Source: Mycolicibacterium parafortuitum
GTDB lineage: Bacteria > Actinomycetota > Actinomycetes > Mycobacteriales > Mycobacteriaceae
Assembly: GCF_010725485.1 (NCBI RefSeq)
Contig: NZ_AP022598.1
Location: 2,108,001-2,172,000 of the forward strand
Direction of reading: 5' to 3'
Length of the DNA stretch: 64,000 nucleotides
Both the position numbers and the translations under genes were made by a program. This document shows positions 27,342 to 36,167 of this stretch, in pieces (within the stretch, counting starts at the first letter, position 1; the number at the start of each line of letters is the position of its first letter). The notes under the pieces are model-generated. The model saw nothing but the letters and a program-made list of their open reading frames with translations, was not told the DNA's origin and searched no databases.

Positions 27342-28457
27342 TCAGCTGCGGAACAACGCGGCGGCGCGCTGGGCCAGCGCCCGGTTGCCGCCTGCCCGTT
27401 TGGCCTGATACATCGCGGAGTCCGCGGCTCCGATCAGGGTCTCGATCGCCGTCGCGGCGTCGGGAATCGCGTGCGACTCGACGATCGCCGCACCCGCGCT
27501 GGCGGTGACCGGATGGGGCAGGGCGTCGATCGCCCGGCACAGCGCCGCGGGGAGCTCGACGGCCTCTTCGGCGGGCAGGACGTCGATGACGAGGAACTCC
27601 TCACCGCCCGTGCGCCCGATGATCGCGGATCCCGGACTCGCCTTGCGCAGCGCCCACCCGACGGCGGTGAGCGCCTGGTCACCGGCGAGGTGGCCGTAGG
27701 TGTCGTTGAGGTGCTTGAAGTGGTCCAGGTCGACCATCACGACGACCAGATCCCGGCCGGTGCGGGGCTCCCTCAGAATCGAGCGCGCCCGCTCGTAGAA
27801 CGCGCGCCGGTTCAGCAGGCCGGTCAGCGCGTCGTGATCGGAGCGCACGACGTCGGCACCCATCGTGCGCACCACCGTCTGGATCGCGAGCGGGACCGCG
27901 AAGTTCAACTCGATGACCAGCCAGAAGCCGGCGATCGCGCTGACCTCGTCCTGGTGCATCTCGAAGAGCCGCAGCGTGCAGTAGGCGCCTACGACTGCGG
28001 CGACGGCGAGGTTGAACAGCACCGCGCGGGTGTTGTGGAAGAACGCGAGGTAGCCGCCGGTCACGGCCAGGCCGGTGCAGCCCATCAACGCGATCACCGG
28101 TTCGGTTTGCATCGCCGATCCGATCGCGATCAACGTCGCCCCGAGGATGCCCATCAGCAATGATTGCCGCCGGGTGGGCCAGCGGCGCAGCCACAGCGTG
28201 GCGTAGCCGATGCCGACGACCAGCGCGGCGGCGCTTATGACATAGGTCAGGACGGTGTGGAGCTCACGGGAACCCAGCACACCGAATGCCATCAGTACCA
28301 GAGCTGCGGAGATGACGGCGACGAGTCGTCGGGTGGCGGGGGCGAGTCCACGCGCGTGCAGGTAACCGCTGAGCCAATCGAACTGGTCGGGCTGGTTCCA
28401 CCACCGCTGGACCGCCTGGCGCTTCTCGCGCCCACTCGAAGCCTTGGAACTCGTCAC
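27342..28457 (-). CDS. Membrane-bound diguanylate cyclase (GGDEF)
   Basis: A 371-residue protein with about six transmembrane helices (residues about 45-200) and a C-terminal GGDEF domain (about 215-365). The active-site loop is GGEEF near residue 284, which is compatible with catalysis of c-di-GMP synthesis. The allosteric I-site (RxxD) five residues before this loop is replaced by PGSA, so product inhibition is probably lost. It has no EAL domain, unlike the main mycobacterial bifunctional enzyme. The sensory membrane part has no named domain that I recognise. It ends four bases from the convergent rhodanese gene. Confidence 0.88.
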   Translation of the reverse strand: MTSSKASSGREKRQAVQRWWNQPDQFDWLSGYLHARGLAPATRRLVAVISAALVLMAFGVLGSRELHTVLTYVISAAALVVGIGYATLWLRRWPTRRQSLLMGILGATLIAIGSAMQTEPVIALMGCTGLAVTGGYLAFFHNTRAVLFNLAVAAVVGAYCTLRLFEMHQDEVSAIAGFWLVIELNFAVPLAIQTVVRTMGADVVRSDHDALTGLLNRRAFYERARSILREPRTGRDLVVVMVDLDHFKHLNDTYGHLAGDQALTAVGWALRKASPGSAIIGRTGGEEFLVIDVLPAEEAVELPAALCRAIDALPHPVTASAGAAIVESHAIPDAATAIETLIGAADSAMYQAKRAGGNRALAQRAAALFRS

Positions 28458-28577
28458 GCGACCCTTCCCCCCGGGACTTAACCCTACTGGACCTGGGGCG
28501 GCACGAAACCGCTGATTGTGATGGCAGTCGTTTTCAATAAATCCAGTGACACTGAACTCTCGATGTGCACATGGTAA

Positions 28578-28592
28578 TGAAAACGGTTATCG
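28578..28592. promoter_or_regulatory. Zur-like operator upstream of zinc ABC operon
   Basis: TGAAAACGGTTATCG is a near-palindrome (TGAtAA-CGG-TTATCa form) eight bases before the znuA-like GTG. It resembles actinobacterial Zur boxes (TGAAAA.. TTTTCA type). A related half-site CGTTTTCA lies upstream at 28530-28537. The position next to a zinc importer supports the call. Confidence 0.6.
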
Positions 28593-28599
28593 TTGCGCG

Positions 28600-29601
28600 G
28601 TGATCAGATCGTCCCGCAAGTCCCTTACGTTCGCCGGAATCGCCGCGTCGCTGTCACTAATGGCCGCGGCCTGTGGGGGTACGGAGAACTCCGGCGGCGA
28701 TGGTCTGACGCCGGCGCAGGGTGACTGCCCCGTCGCGCCGCTCGACGTCGTGGTCAGCGTCGACCAGTGGGGGGACATCGTGTCGCAGCTGGCCGGGGCG
28801 TGCGCGGAGGTCACCACCGTGCTGGCCGGTTCGTCGGTCGATCCACACGATTTCGAACCCGCACCGTCGGACGCGGTCGCCTTCGAGGGCGCGCAGCTGG
28901 TCGTGGTCAACGGTGGCCACTACGACGAGTGGGCGACCAAGCTGGCCGAGACCTCCGCGCCGGACGCCGCGGTCGTCGACGCCGTCGACCTGGCCGGCGC
29001 CCACTCCGACGACCACGGCCATGAGGGCCATGAGGGCCATGAGGGCGATCACGAGGGACGCGATCATTCGATCAACCCCCACGTCTGGTACCGCCCGGAC
29101 GTGGTGACCGCGGTCGCCGACGCGGTCACGGCGAAATTGTCCGAGCTCTCCGGGGACGCGGCAGGCTACTTCAGCGAGCGGCGCGCCGAGTTCGCCGGCT
29201 CCATGCAGCCGTACGACGACGCCGTCGCCACGATCAGGACGGGTGCGGCGGGCAAGCGCTACGCGGCCGTCGAGGGTGTCTTCGACGACATGGCCGCCGC
29301 GCTGGGGCTGGCCAATCGGACCCCGCCGGGCTATCAGGCCGCCGCGGACAACGAGGGCGAGCCGTCGCCCGCCGACCTCGACGCGTTCCTGACCCTGCTG
29401 TCGGATCGCGGTGTCGACGTGCTGATCTACAACGTCCAGACCGAGGGTTCGGTCCCCGAACAGATCCGGGCGGCGGCTGATCAGGCCGGCATCCCGGTCG
29501 TCGAGGTCACCGAAACGTTGCCGCCGGGGGCCGAGTCGTTCCAGGATTGGCAGGTGGGACAACTCGACGCGCTGGCCGAGGCACTCGGTGTCGGCGCCTG
29601 A
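28600..29601 (+). CDS. znuA: Zinc ABC transporter substrate-binding lipoprotein (ZnuA/AdcA-like)
   Basis: A 333-residue cluster A-I metal-binding lipoprotein. A basic start (IRSSRKS) and hydrophobic segment end in lipobox AAAC (Cys about 26). The flexible loop near residue 135-160 is rich in His and acidic residues (DDHGHEGHEGHEGDHEG), which is typical of zinc rather than manganese binders. Conserved metal ligands include the His in VDPHDFEP and NPHVWYRPD. GTG at 28600 is chosen because it gives a proper signal sequence and leaves the Zur-like box upstream. It overlaps the ATPase gene by 14 bases. Confidence 0.9.
   Translation: MIRSSRKSLTFAGIAASLSLMAAACGGTENSGGDGLTPAQGDCPVAPLDVVVSVDQWGDIVSQLAGACAEVTTVLAGSSVDPHDFEPAPSDAVAFEGAQLVVVNGGHYDEWATKLAETSAPDAAVVDAVDLAGAHSDDHGHEGHEGHEGDHEGRDHSINPHVWYRPDVVTAVADAVTAKLSELSGDAAGYFSERRAEFAGSMQPYDDAVATIRTGAAGKRYAAVEGVFDDMAAALGLANRTPPGYQAAADNEGEPSPADLDAFLTLLSDRGVDVLIYNVQTEGSVPEQIRAAADQAGIPVVEVTETLPPGAESFQDWQVGQLDALAEALGVGA
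29017..29043 (+). repeat. Three perfect 9-bp repeats encoding Gly-His-Glu in the znuA loop
   Basis: GGCCATGAG occurs three times in tandem (29017, 29026, 29035) and encodes the repeated GHE triplets of the His-rich loop. Slippage in this array could change loop length between strains without a frameshift. Confidence 0.85.
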
Positions 29602-30367
29602 CGATGCCGCGGCGCTGACGTTCGACGACGTCAGTGCCGAACGCGGGGGGCGGATCATCTGGTCGGAGTCGACGTTCCGCATCGAGCCGGGCAGTTTCGT
29701 CGCCGTCATCGGGCCCAACGGCTCCGGTAAGACCACACTGCTGCAGGTGATCCTCGGCCTGCTCCCGCCCGCATCCGGAACGGTCCGCGTGTTCGGCCGC
29801 GGTCCGGGTGTGGTCAACGACGAGATCGGCTACGTGCCACAGAATTACGACGCCAATGCCAATGAGGCGATCCGCGCGCGCGACGCGGTGCTGCTCGGGC
29901 TGACCGGGACCCGCTGGGGCTGGCGGCGCACGAGCGCCGCCGACCGCGCCCGGGTGGATGAGGCGCTGGGCTGGGTCGACGCGCTCGGTATCGCCGAGCG
30001 CCGGCTCTCAGATCTGTCCGGCGGGCAGCGGCAGCGCATCGCGCTGGCCGCCGCGCTGGTGGCCAGGCCGCGCCTGCTGATCCTCGACGAGCCGCTGGCC
30101 TCGCTGGACGTGCGCAACCAGCACGAGATCGTCGGGGTGCTGGGCCGGCTGAAGAGGGAACTCGGCGTCACGGTGCTCGTGGTCGCCCACGACCTGAACC
30201 CGCTGCTGGGCGTGCTGGACAGCGCGATCTACCTGCTCGACGGGCATGCCCACCACGCCGCGCTGGACAAGGTCGTCGACTCGGCGCTGCTGACGCACAT
30301 GTACGGCACCACGATCCAGGTGGCGCACACCCTGCAGGGTGAGCTGTACATGCGGAGCGGGGGATGA
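29588..30367 (+). CDS. znuC: Zinc ABC transporter ATP-binding protein
   Basis: A 259-residue ABC ATPase. Walker A GPNGSGKT near residue 43, Q-loop in YVPQNYD, signature LSGGQRQRI near residue 142 and Walker B LLILDEP are complete, followed by the switch His in VVAHDLN. It powers metal import with the permease encoded next. The GTG start lies inside znuA (14-base overlap) and its stop overlaps the permease ATG, so the three genes are translationally coupled. Confidence 0.92.
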   Translation: MSAPDDAAALTFDDVSAERGGRIIWSESTFRIEPGSFVAVIGPNGSGKTTLLQVILGLLPPASGTVRVFGRGPGVVNDEIGYVPQNYDANANEAIRARDAVLLGLTGTRWGWRRTSAADRARVDEALGWVDALGIAERRLSDLSGGQRQRIALAAALVARPRLLILDEPLASLDVRNQHEIVGVLGRLKRELGVTVLVVAHDLNPLLGVLDSAIYLLDGHAHHAALDKVVDSALLTHMYGTTIQVAHTLQGELYMRSGG

Positions 30368-31263
30368 CCGAGACGCTCGTCGCGATGGGCTACCAGCAGA
30401 ACTGGCTGCACATCCTGGGCTCGTCGTTCATGCGCAACGCCTGGCTCGGCGGCACGATCGTCGCGCTGGCGGCGGGCCTGATGGGGTATTTCATCGTGGT
30501 GCGGCACACGTCGTTCGCCGCGCACGCGCTGGCCCATATCGGACTGCCGGGCGCCACCGGCGCGGTGCTGCTCGGCGTACCCGCCGCGGTCGGTCTCGGC
30601 GTGTTCTGTGTCGGCGGCGCGCTGGTGATCGGCGCACTGGGTAAACGCGCAGCCGATCGCGAGGTCGCCACCGGCACCGTGCTCGCCTTCGCGACCGGGC
30701 TCGGCCTGTTCTTCAATTCGCTGGCGACCAAGAACTCCTCGACGCTGACCAACGTGCTGTTCGGCAATCTGCTGGCGATCAGCTCGCAGCAGCTGCTGTC
30801 GTTCCTCGCGCTGCTGCTGCTGACCTCGCTCAGCGTCGCGTTCATGTTCAGGCCCTTGCTGTTCACCTCGGTCAACAGCAAAGTCGCTGAGGCCAAAGGC
30901 GTTCCGGTGCGCGGTCTGTCCATCGCGTTCATGGTGCTGCTCGGGCTGACCGTGACGATGGCGGTACAGGCCGTCGGGACGCTGCTGTTGTTCGCCTTGG
31001 TGGTGACCCCCGCGGCGACCGCGCTGCTGGTCACGGCGCGCCCGCTCCTGGCGATGGCGTTCTCCGCGGTCATCGGCCTGGTGTCGGTCTGGGTCGGGCT
31101 GATGCTGTCGGCGATGTTCAACCTGCCGCCGAGCTTCGTGATCGTGACGATCGCGTGTGCGGTGTGGCTGGCCGTCTGGGTCGGCGCCCGGGCGCCACGC
31201 CCGCGGCGCAGCCGGCGCGCCACGCCCGCGGCGCGGGCGGCCGGCACGGAACCGATGCACTAA
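30364..31263 (+). CDS. znuB: Zinc ABC transporter permease
   Basis: A 299-residue ABC-3 family permease with about eight hydrophobic helices. The conserved family segment for ATPase contact lies around AKGVPVRGLSIAFMVLLGLT (about residues 177-196). It completes a ZnuABC-type importer with the two genes upstream. The C-terminal tail is Arg/Ala-rich and cytoplasmic. Start ATG at 30364 overlaps the ATPase stop by four bases. A LacI-type regulator begins 11 bp after the stop. Confidence 0.91.
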   Translation: MTETLVAMGYQQNWLHILGSSFMRNAWLGGTIVALAAGLMGYFIVVRHTSFAAHALAHIGLPGATGAVLLGVPAAVGLGVFCVGGALVIGALGKRAADREVATGTVLAFATGLGLFFNSLATKNSSTLTNVLFGNLLAISSQQLLSFLALLLLTSLSVAFMFRPLLFTSVNSKVAEAKGVPVRGLSIAFMVLLGLTVTMAVQAVGTLLLFALVVTPAATALLVTARPLLAMAFSAVIGLVSVWVGLMLSAMFNLPPSFVIVTIACAVWLAVWVGARAPRPRRSRRATPAARAAGTEPMH

Positions 31264-31274
31264 CCTCGGGGAGC

Positions 31275-32372
31275 ATGCCCAGGAGTCCGACGCCCCGACG
31301 GCGCGCGACCCTGGCCTCCCTCGCCGCGGAGCTCAAGGTTTCCCGCACCACCGTCTCCAACGCCTACAACCGGCCCGACCAGCTGTCGCCGGAGTTGCGC
31401 GAACGGGTGCTCTCGACCGCCAAGCGGCTCGGGTATCCCGGTCCGGATCCGGTTGCCCGCTCGCTGCGTACGCGCAAGGCCGGTGCGGTCGGGTTGGTGC
31501 TCACCGAACCGCTGAACTACTCGTTCAGCGACCCGGCTGCCCTGGATTTCGTTGCCGGGCTTGCCGAGTCGTGTGAGGCGGCCGGGCAGGGCCTGTTGCT
31601 GGTGTCGGTCGGACCGAACCGCAGCGTCGCGGAGGGCTCGGCCGCGGTGCTGGCCGCGGGAGTCGACGGATTCGTCGTGTACTCGGCCTCCGATGACGAC
31701 CCGTATCTTCCCGCCGTTCTGGAGCGTCACCTTCCGGTCGTCGTGGTCGATCAGCCGATGGACGTCCAAGGTGCCTCCCGGGTCGGCATCGACGACCGCG
31801 CCGCGATGCGCCGGCTGGCCGAGCACGTCATCGAACTCGGCCACCGGGAGATCGGGCTGTTGACGATGCGTTTGGGCCGCGACTGGCCCCACGGCCCGCG
31901 CCCCGCGCTGGCCGACCCCGAGCGGGTGCGGACCCCGCATTTCCATGTGCAGAGCGAGCGCATCCGCGGGGTGTACGACGCGATGGAGGCGGCGGGCCTG
32001 GACCCGGCATCGTTGACCGTGGTGGAGAGTTACGACCATCTGCCCACCTCCGGCGGCGCGGGAGCGGAGGTGGCACTCGAGCACAACCCGAGGATCACCG
32101 CATTGATGTGCACCGCCGACGTCTTGGCGTTGTCGGCGATGGATCACCTTCGGGCACGCGGCATCTACGTACCCGGGCAGATCACCGTCACCGGATTCGA
32201 CGGGGTGCCCGAGGCGCGGCAGCGCGGGCTGACCACCGTCGTGCAGCCGGGCGTCGAAAAAGGCCGTCGCGCAGGTGAACTGCTGCACAACCCGCCCCGC
32301 GACGGTCTGCCGGTCATCGAGATCCTCGACACCGAGGTGGTGCGCGGCCGGACCTCGGGTCCGCCGGGCTAG
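31275..32372 (+). CDS. LacI-family transcriptional regulator
   Basis: A 365-residue LacI-type regulator matching Rv3575c. The N-terminal helix-turn-helix and hinge read TLASLAAELKVSRTTVSNAYNRPDQLSPELRERV (split: TLASLAAELKVSRTTV, then SNAYNRPDQLSP) at about residues 12-40. The rest is a periplasmic-binding-protein-like sensor domain ending VTGFDGVPEA and TTVVQP. ATG at 31275 with CGGGGAG upstream is chosen. A substrate cannot be inferred, since the zinc operon upstream is not a usual LacI target. It shares the CTAG stop (32369-32372) with convergent otsB. Confidence 0.88.
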   Translation: MPRSPTPRRRATLASLAAELKVSRTTVSNAYNRPDQLSPELRERVLSTAKRLGYPGPDPVARSLRTRKAGAVGLVLTEPLNYSFSDPAALDFVAGLAESCEAAGQGLLLVSVGPNRSVAEGSAAVLAAGVDGFVVYSASDDDPYLPAVLERHLPVVVVDQPMDVQGASRVGIDDRAAMRRLAEHVIELGHREIGLLTMRLGRDWPHGPRPALADPERVRTPHFHVQSERIRGVYDAMEAAGLDPASLTVVESYDHLPTSGGAGAEVALEHNPRITALMCTADVLALSAMDHLRARGIYVPGQITVTGFDGVPEARQRGLTTVVQPGVEKGRRAGELLHNPPRDGLPVIEILDTEVVRGRTSGPPG

Positions 32373-33115
32373 CCGCGCGCGTCGGCGAGGAAACGCACCG
32401 CGGTCGCGACGTCGGCCGGGGAGTCGACGCGGTAGCGGGCCGCGGTCTCGCCCGGCCCCACCTTCACTCCCACATCCGAATCGCGAAGCCGGACAAAGGC
32501 TTTCTCATCGGTCACATCGTCGCCGAAGAACACCACGGCCGTCGCGTCGAACTCACCGCGCAGGATGTCGAGCGCCTCGCCCTTGTCCGTCGACACCACC
32601 GCGAACTCGAGGACGGCCTTGCCGGTGGTGATGTGCGCATACCACGCCGACGACGCATCCCATGCGGCGGCCAGGGCCGCTTCACCGTCGGACGGTGACG
32701 CGTTGCGCACATGCAGCGCCACGCTGGCCGGCTTGGTCTCGACGGCGACGCCCGGCTTGTCGGCGGCGATCGCGCGCAGCGCATCGGTGATGACCGCCAG
32801 CAGGTCGCGGTCGATGTCGCGGGAGAACCCGGATTCGAATTCGGCGCCGTGGCTGCCGACCAGGTGAACCGCCGACGGCGCCGAGGACAGTTCCCGCAGC
32901 GTCGCCAGGGCCCGCCCGGAGATCAGCGCGGACTCCGTGGCCGGCAGGGTGGCCAGGTCGACGAGGGCCTCGGCGGCGGCAGGCAGCGGGCGGGCGTCTT
33001 CGGGATTGTTGACGATCGGCGCCAGCGTGCCGTCGAAATCGGATGCGACGAGCAGGCGGGCGGTGCGCGCCGCCACGGCGAGCGCGGATTCGAGCTCGGG
33101 CGGAAGGGCGCTCAC
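32369..33115 (-). CDS. otsB: Trehalose-6-phosphate phosphatase
   Basis: A 248-residue HAD-superfamily trehalose-phosphatase. Motif I DFDGTLAP has the nucleophile Asp26 and Asp28; the ISGR motif follows at about residue 65; motif III/IV is GDDVTDE near residue 199. It releases trehalose, needed for mycolate carriers and stress. M. tuberculosis has its OtsB genes elsewhere, so its place beside kstR is a lineage feature. GTG at 33115 lies three bases after the kstR stop, so the two are probably co-transcribed. Confidence 0.88.
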   Translation of the reverse strand: MSALPPELESALAVAARTARLLVASDFDGTLAPIVNNPEDARPLPAAAEALVDLATLPATESALISGRALATLRELSSAPSAVHLVGSHGAEFESGFSRDIDRDLLAVITDALRAIAADKPGVAVETKPASVALHVRNASPSDGEAALAAAWDASSAWYAHITTGKAVLEFAVVSTDKGEALDILRGEFDATAVVFFGDDVTDEKAFVRLRDSDVGVKVGPGETAARYRVDSPADVATAVRFLADARG

Positions 33116-33118
33116 GGC

Positions 33119-33808
33119 CTAGATCTTAGGCTGTTCGCCGTCCCCGATGAGCAGTCGCACCGCCAGGTCGAGGCGCTTGGCGACATCGGTGGCCGACGCC
33201 CGGCGGGTGAGCCAGGCCAGCAGGTTGGACAGCCACACATCGGAGATCACCCGCGCGATGTGGTACTGGTCCTCGGTCGGTTCGCCCTCACTCATCGCGC
33301 GGGCGAACATCGAGTCCATCAGCTTGCCGACATGGTCGACCTCCCCGGCGGCCGACGCATCGGCGAACACGAACGCGCGGGTCATCGCCTCGGTCAGCAG
33401 CGGGTTGCGCTGCATCGCCCGGTTCAGCTTGCTGACCATGATGTTGAGCCGCTCGTACGGGGTGTTCCCGGCGGCCAGCGACGCGCGGTCGGTCTTGGCG
33501 TCGATGCGTTCGAATTCCCGGCCGAGCGCCGAGACCAGCAGATGCACCTTCGACGGGAAATACCGGTACAGCGTGCCGACCGCGACATCGGCGCGCTCTG
33601 CGACGGCGCGCATCTGGACGGCCTCGTAGCCGCCCTTGGACGCGATCGCGAGCGTGGCGTCAAGGATGCGCTTGCGCCGTTCGCGCTGGGCCTCGGAGCC
33701 GAGTTCGGACTCGGAGAGCACCGCGACGTTCATGACCTGGCGGGGACGGGAGTCGGACCCTGGTTTGGCGGCGTCGCGACCCGAGGCCATATCAGCCGAC
33801 CCAGACAT
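33119..33808 (-). CDS. kstR: TetR-family repressor KstR of cholesterol catabolism
   Basis: A repressor homologous to Rv3574, which controls the cholesterol side-chain and A/B-ring regulon and is released by a steroid acyl-CoA. The HTH (about residues 43-90 from this start) reads MRAVAERADVAVGTLYRYFPSK. The C-terminal half closely follows M. tuberculosis KstR (YHIARVISDVWLSNLLAWLTRR). The start is uncertain: ATG at 33808 has AAAGGAG upstream and adds about 25 residues; ATG at 33733 gives MNVAVLSESELG, closer to the 199-residue M. tuberculosis protein. A KstR box lies in the 196-bp gap to fadE34, so it is autoregulated. Confidence 0.94.
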   Translation of the reverse strand: MSGSADMASGRDAAKPGSDSRPRQVMNVAVLSESELGSEAQRERRKRILDATLAIASKGGYEAVQMRAVAERADVAVGTLYRYFPSKVHLLVSALGREFERIDAKTDRASLAAGNTPYERLNIMVSKLNRAMQRNPLLTEAMTRAFVFADASAAGEVDHVGKLMDSMFARAMSEGEPTEDQYHIARVISDVWLSNLLAWLTRRASATDVAKRLDLAVRLLIGDGEQPKI

Positions 33809-33949
33809 ACGACGCGAGGCTCCTTTGTGATGCGTTCTCGGTGGAAACGATACGCATTCCAGTCCTGATTCCCTCATCTCCGTGCCGCATGTCACGCGAC
33901 GTGTCCAGCTGTTGGGGCGGTCGACTTGACGGTCCGACGCTGGCACTAT

Positions 33950-33963
33950 TAGAACACGTTCTA
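33950..33963. promoter_or_regulatory. KstR operator between kstR and fadE34
   Basis: TAGAACACGTTCTA is a perfect palindrome and matches the KstR consensus TnnAACnnGTTnnA at every fixed base. It can serve both divergent genes. Confidence 0.92.
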
Positions 33964-34004
33964 ATGGGAAGCGCCGTCTTCCTACCCAAACGCTAGGAGA
34001 CCCA

Positions 34005-36167
34005 GTGCCCGCTTCTCCCTCGGCGACCGTGACCGACGATCAGTCGGACGCCCGCGAACTGGTCCGGAGCTGGGCTGCCTCGTCCGGCTCCGTCGAGGCG
34101 GCGCGCGATGTCGAGCACGGACGGGCCGACGCGTGGCGGGGTCCGTACGGCAGCCTGGCGGAACTAGGGATCTTCGGCGTCGCCCTCCCCGAGGACCTCG
34201 GTGGCGCCGACGGCACGGTGGCCGATCTGGCCGCGATGGTCGACGAGGCCGCCGCCGCGATGGTTCCCGGCCCGGTGGCCACCACGGCGCTGGCGACGCT
34301 GGTGCTCTCAGCTGCGCATGCCGAGCTGCTGGACGCGCTGGCGACGGGTCAGCGCACCGCGGGGGTCGCGCTTGCCGCCGACCTGACCTACGCCGACGGG
34401 CGGGTCTCCGGGTCGGCGCCGTATGTGTTGGGCGCCGACGCGTCCGGGGTGCTGCTGCTGCCCGCGGGGCCGCGCTGGCTGCTGGTGGACGCCTCCGCCG
34501 ACGGGGTGACCGTCGAGGCGCTCAAGGCCACCGACTTCTCCCGCCCGCTGGCCCGGGTGACCCTGGAGAGCGCGCAGGCCGAGGCGCTGGCCGTCCCGGC
34601 GCAGCGCGTCGTCGACCTGACCGCGACGCTGCTGGCCGCCGAGGCCGCGGGTCTGGCGCGGTGGTTGCTGACGACGGCGACCGAGTACGCGAAGGTGCGG
34701 GAGCAGTTCGGCAAGCCCATCGGCAGTTTCCAGGCCATCAAGCACATGTGCGCCGAGATGCTGCTGAGGTCCGAGCAGGCGTCCGTGTCGGCGGCCGACG
34801 CCGCCCGCGCCGCCACGGAATCGGACCCCGACGGCGACGGCGCACAGCTGTCGATCGCGGCCGCACTTGCGGCGTCGGTGGGTATCGAGGCCGCCAAGGC
34901 GAACGCCAAGGACTGCATCCAGGTGCTCGGCGGCATCGGCATCACGTGGGAACACGACGCGCATCTGTACCTGCGCCGCGCCTATGGCATTGCGCAATTC
35001 CTCGGTGGACGGTCGCGGTGGCTGCGCCGGGTGGTGGATCTGACCCAGGGCGGGGTGCGCAGGGACCTGCACATCGACCTGGCCTCGGTGGCCGATCTGC
35101 GGCCCGAGATCGCTTCCGCGGCCGCCGAAGCCGCTGCCGCTCCGGAGGACAAGAGGCAAGCGGTGCTGGCCGAGACCGGGCTGCTGGCGCCGCACTGGCC
35201 GAAGCCGTACGGCCGCGCCGCCGGGCCGGCCGAGCAGCTGCTGATCGACCAGGAACTGGCCGCCGCGGGTGTGGTGCGGCCCGACCTGGTCATCGGCTGG
35301 TGGGCGGTGCCGACGATCCTCGAGCACGGCAGCCCCGAGCTCATCGAGCAGTTCGTGCCTGCCACGCTGCGCGGTGACCTGCTGTGGTGCCAGCTGTTCA
35401 GTGAGCCGGGCGCCGGATCGGACCTTGCTGCACTGAGGATGAAAGCCGTTCGGGCAGAAGGCGAATCCGCGACCGGTGAGAAGGTCTCCGGCTGGAAGCT
35501 CACCGGGCAGAAGGTGTGGACTTCTGCTGCGCAGAAGGCGCACTGGGGTGTGTGCCTCGCCCGCACCGACCCGGATGCGCCCAAGCACAAGGGCATCACG
35601 TACTTCCTGATCGACATGAAGAGCCCGGGCATCGTGATCCGGCCGCTGCGGGAGATCACCGGCGACGAGCTGTTCAACGAGGTGTTCTTCGACGACGTGT
35701 TCGTGCCCGACGAGTTGGTGGTCGGACAGGTCAACGACGGTTGGCGGCTCGCGCGCACCACGCTGGCCAACGAGCGCGTCGCGATGGCGCAGGGCACCGC
35801 GCTGGGCAATCCGATGGAAGAGCTGCTCCGCGTCGTCGCCGAGTCGGAAGTCGATGCGGCGCAACAGGATCAGCTGGGCCAGTTGATCGTCACCGCCCAG
35901 GTCGGATCCCTGCTGGACCAGCGCATCGCCCAGCGCGCCGTCGAAGGCCAGGATCCCGGTCCGCAGGCCAGCGCGCGCAAGCTGATCGGGGTCCGCTACC
36001 GGCAGGCGCTGGCGGAGTTCCGGATGGACCTGTCCGAGGGGGCCGGTGCGGTCGAGAACCAGCAGGTGCACGACTTCCTGAACACCCGGTGCCTGACCAT
36101 CGCCGGCGGCACCGAGCAGATCCTGCTGACGATGGCGGGGGAGCGGTTGCTCGGCCTGCCCCGATGA
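34005..36167 (+). CDS. fadE34: Acyl-CoA dehydrogenase FadE34 (fused duplicated ACAD)
   Basis: A 720-residue protein made of two acyl-CoA dehydrogenase halves (Rv3573c). Each half contains ACAD core features: the first has EQFGKPIGSFQAIKHMCAE (split EQFGKPIGSFQ and AIKHMCAE) and QVLGGIGITWEHDAH, the second LFSEPGAGSDLAALR, QKVWTSAAQKAHWG and GGTEQILLTMAGERLLGLP. Fusion replaces the alpha2beta2 pairing used by other steroid ACADs. In the cholesterol regulon it is linked to side-chain beta-oxidation of steroid CoA esters. GTG at 34005 follows CTAGGAG. It is preceded by a perfect KstR box. Confidence 0.94.
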   Translation: MPASPSATVTDDQSDARELVRSWAASSGSVEAARDVEHGRADAWRGPYGSLAELGIFGVALPEDLGGADGTVADLAAMVDEAAAAMVPGPVATTALATLVLSAAHAELLDALATGQRTAGVALAADLTYADGRVSGSAPYVLGADASGVLLLPAGPRWLLVDASADGVTVEALKATDFSRPLARVTLESAQAEALAVPAQRVVDLTATLLAAEAAGLARWLLTTATEYAKVREQFGKPIGSFQAIKHMCAEMLLRSEQASVSAADAARAATESDPDGDGAQLSIAAALAASVGIEAAKANAKDCIQVLGGIGITWEHDAHLYLRRAYGIAQFLGGRSRWLRRVVDLTQGGVRRDLHIDLASVADLRPEIASAAAEAAAAPEDKRQAVLAETGLLAPHWPKPYGRAAGPAEQLLIDQELAAAGVVRPDLVIGWWAVPTILEHGSPELIEQFVPATLRGDLLWCQLFSEPGAGSDLAALRMKAVRAEGESATGEKVSGWKLTGQKVWTSAAQKAHWGVCLARTDPDAPKHKGITYFLIDMKSPGIVIRPLREITGDELFNEVFFDDVFVPDELVVGQVNDGWRLARTTLANERVAMAQGTALGNPMEELLRVVAESEVDAAQQDQLGQLIVTAQVGSLLDQRIAQRAVEGQDPGPQASARKLIGVRYRQALAEFRMDLSEGAGAVENQQVHDFLNTRCLTIAGGTEQILLTMAGERLLGLPR

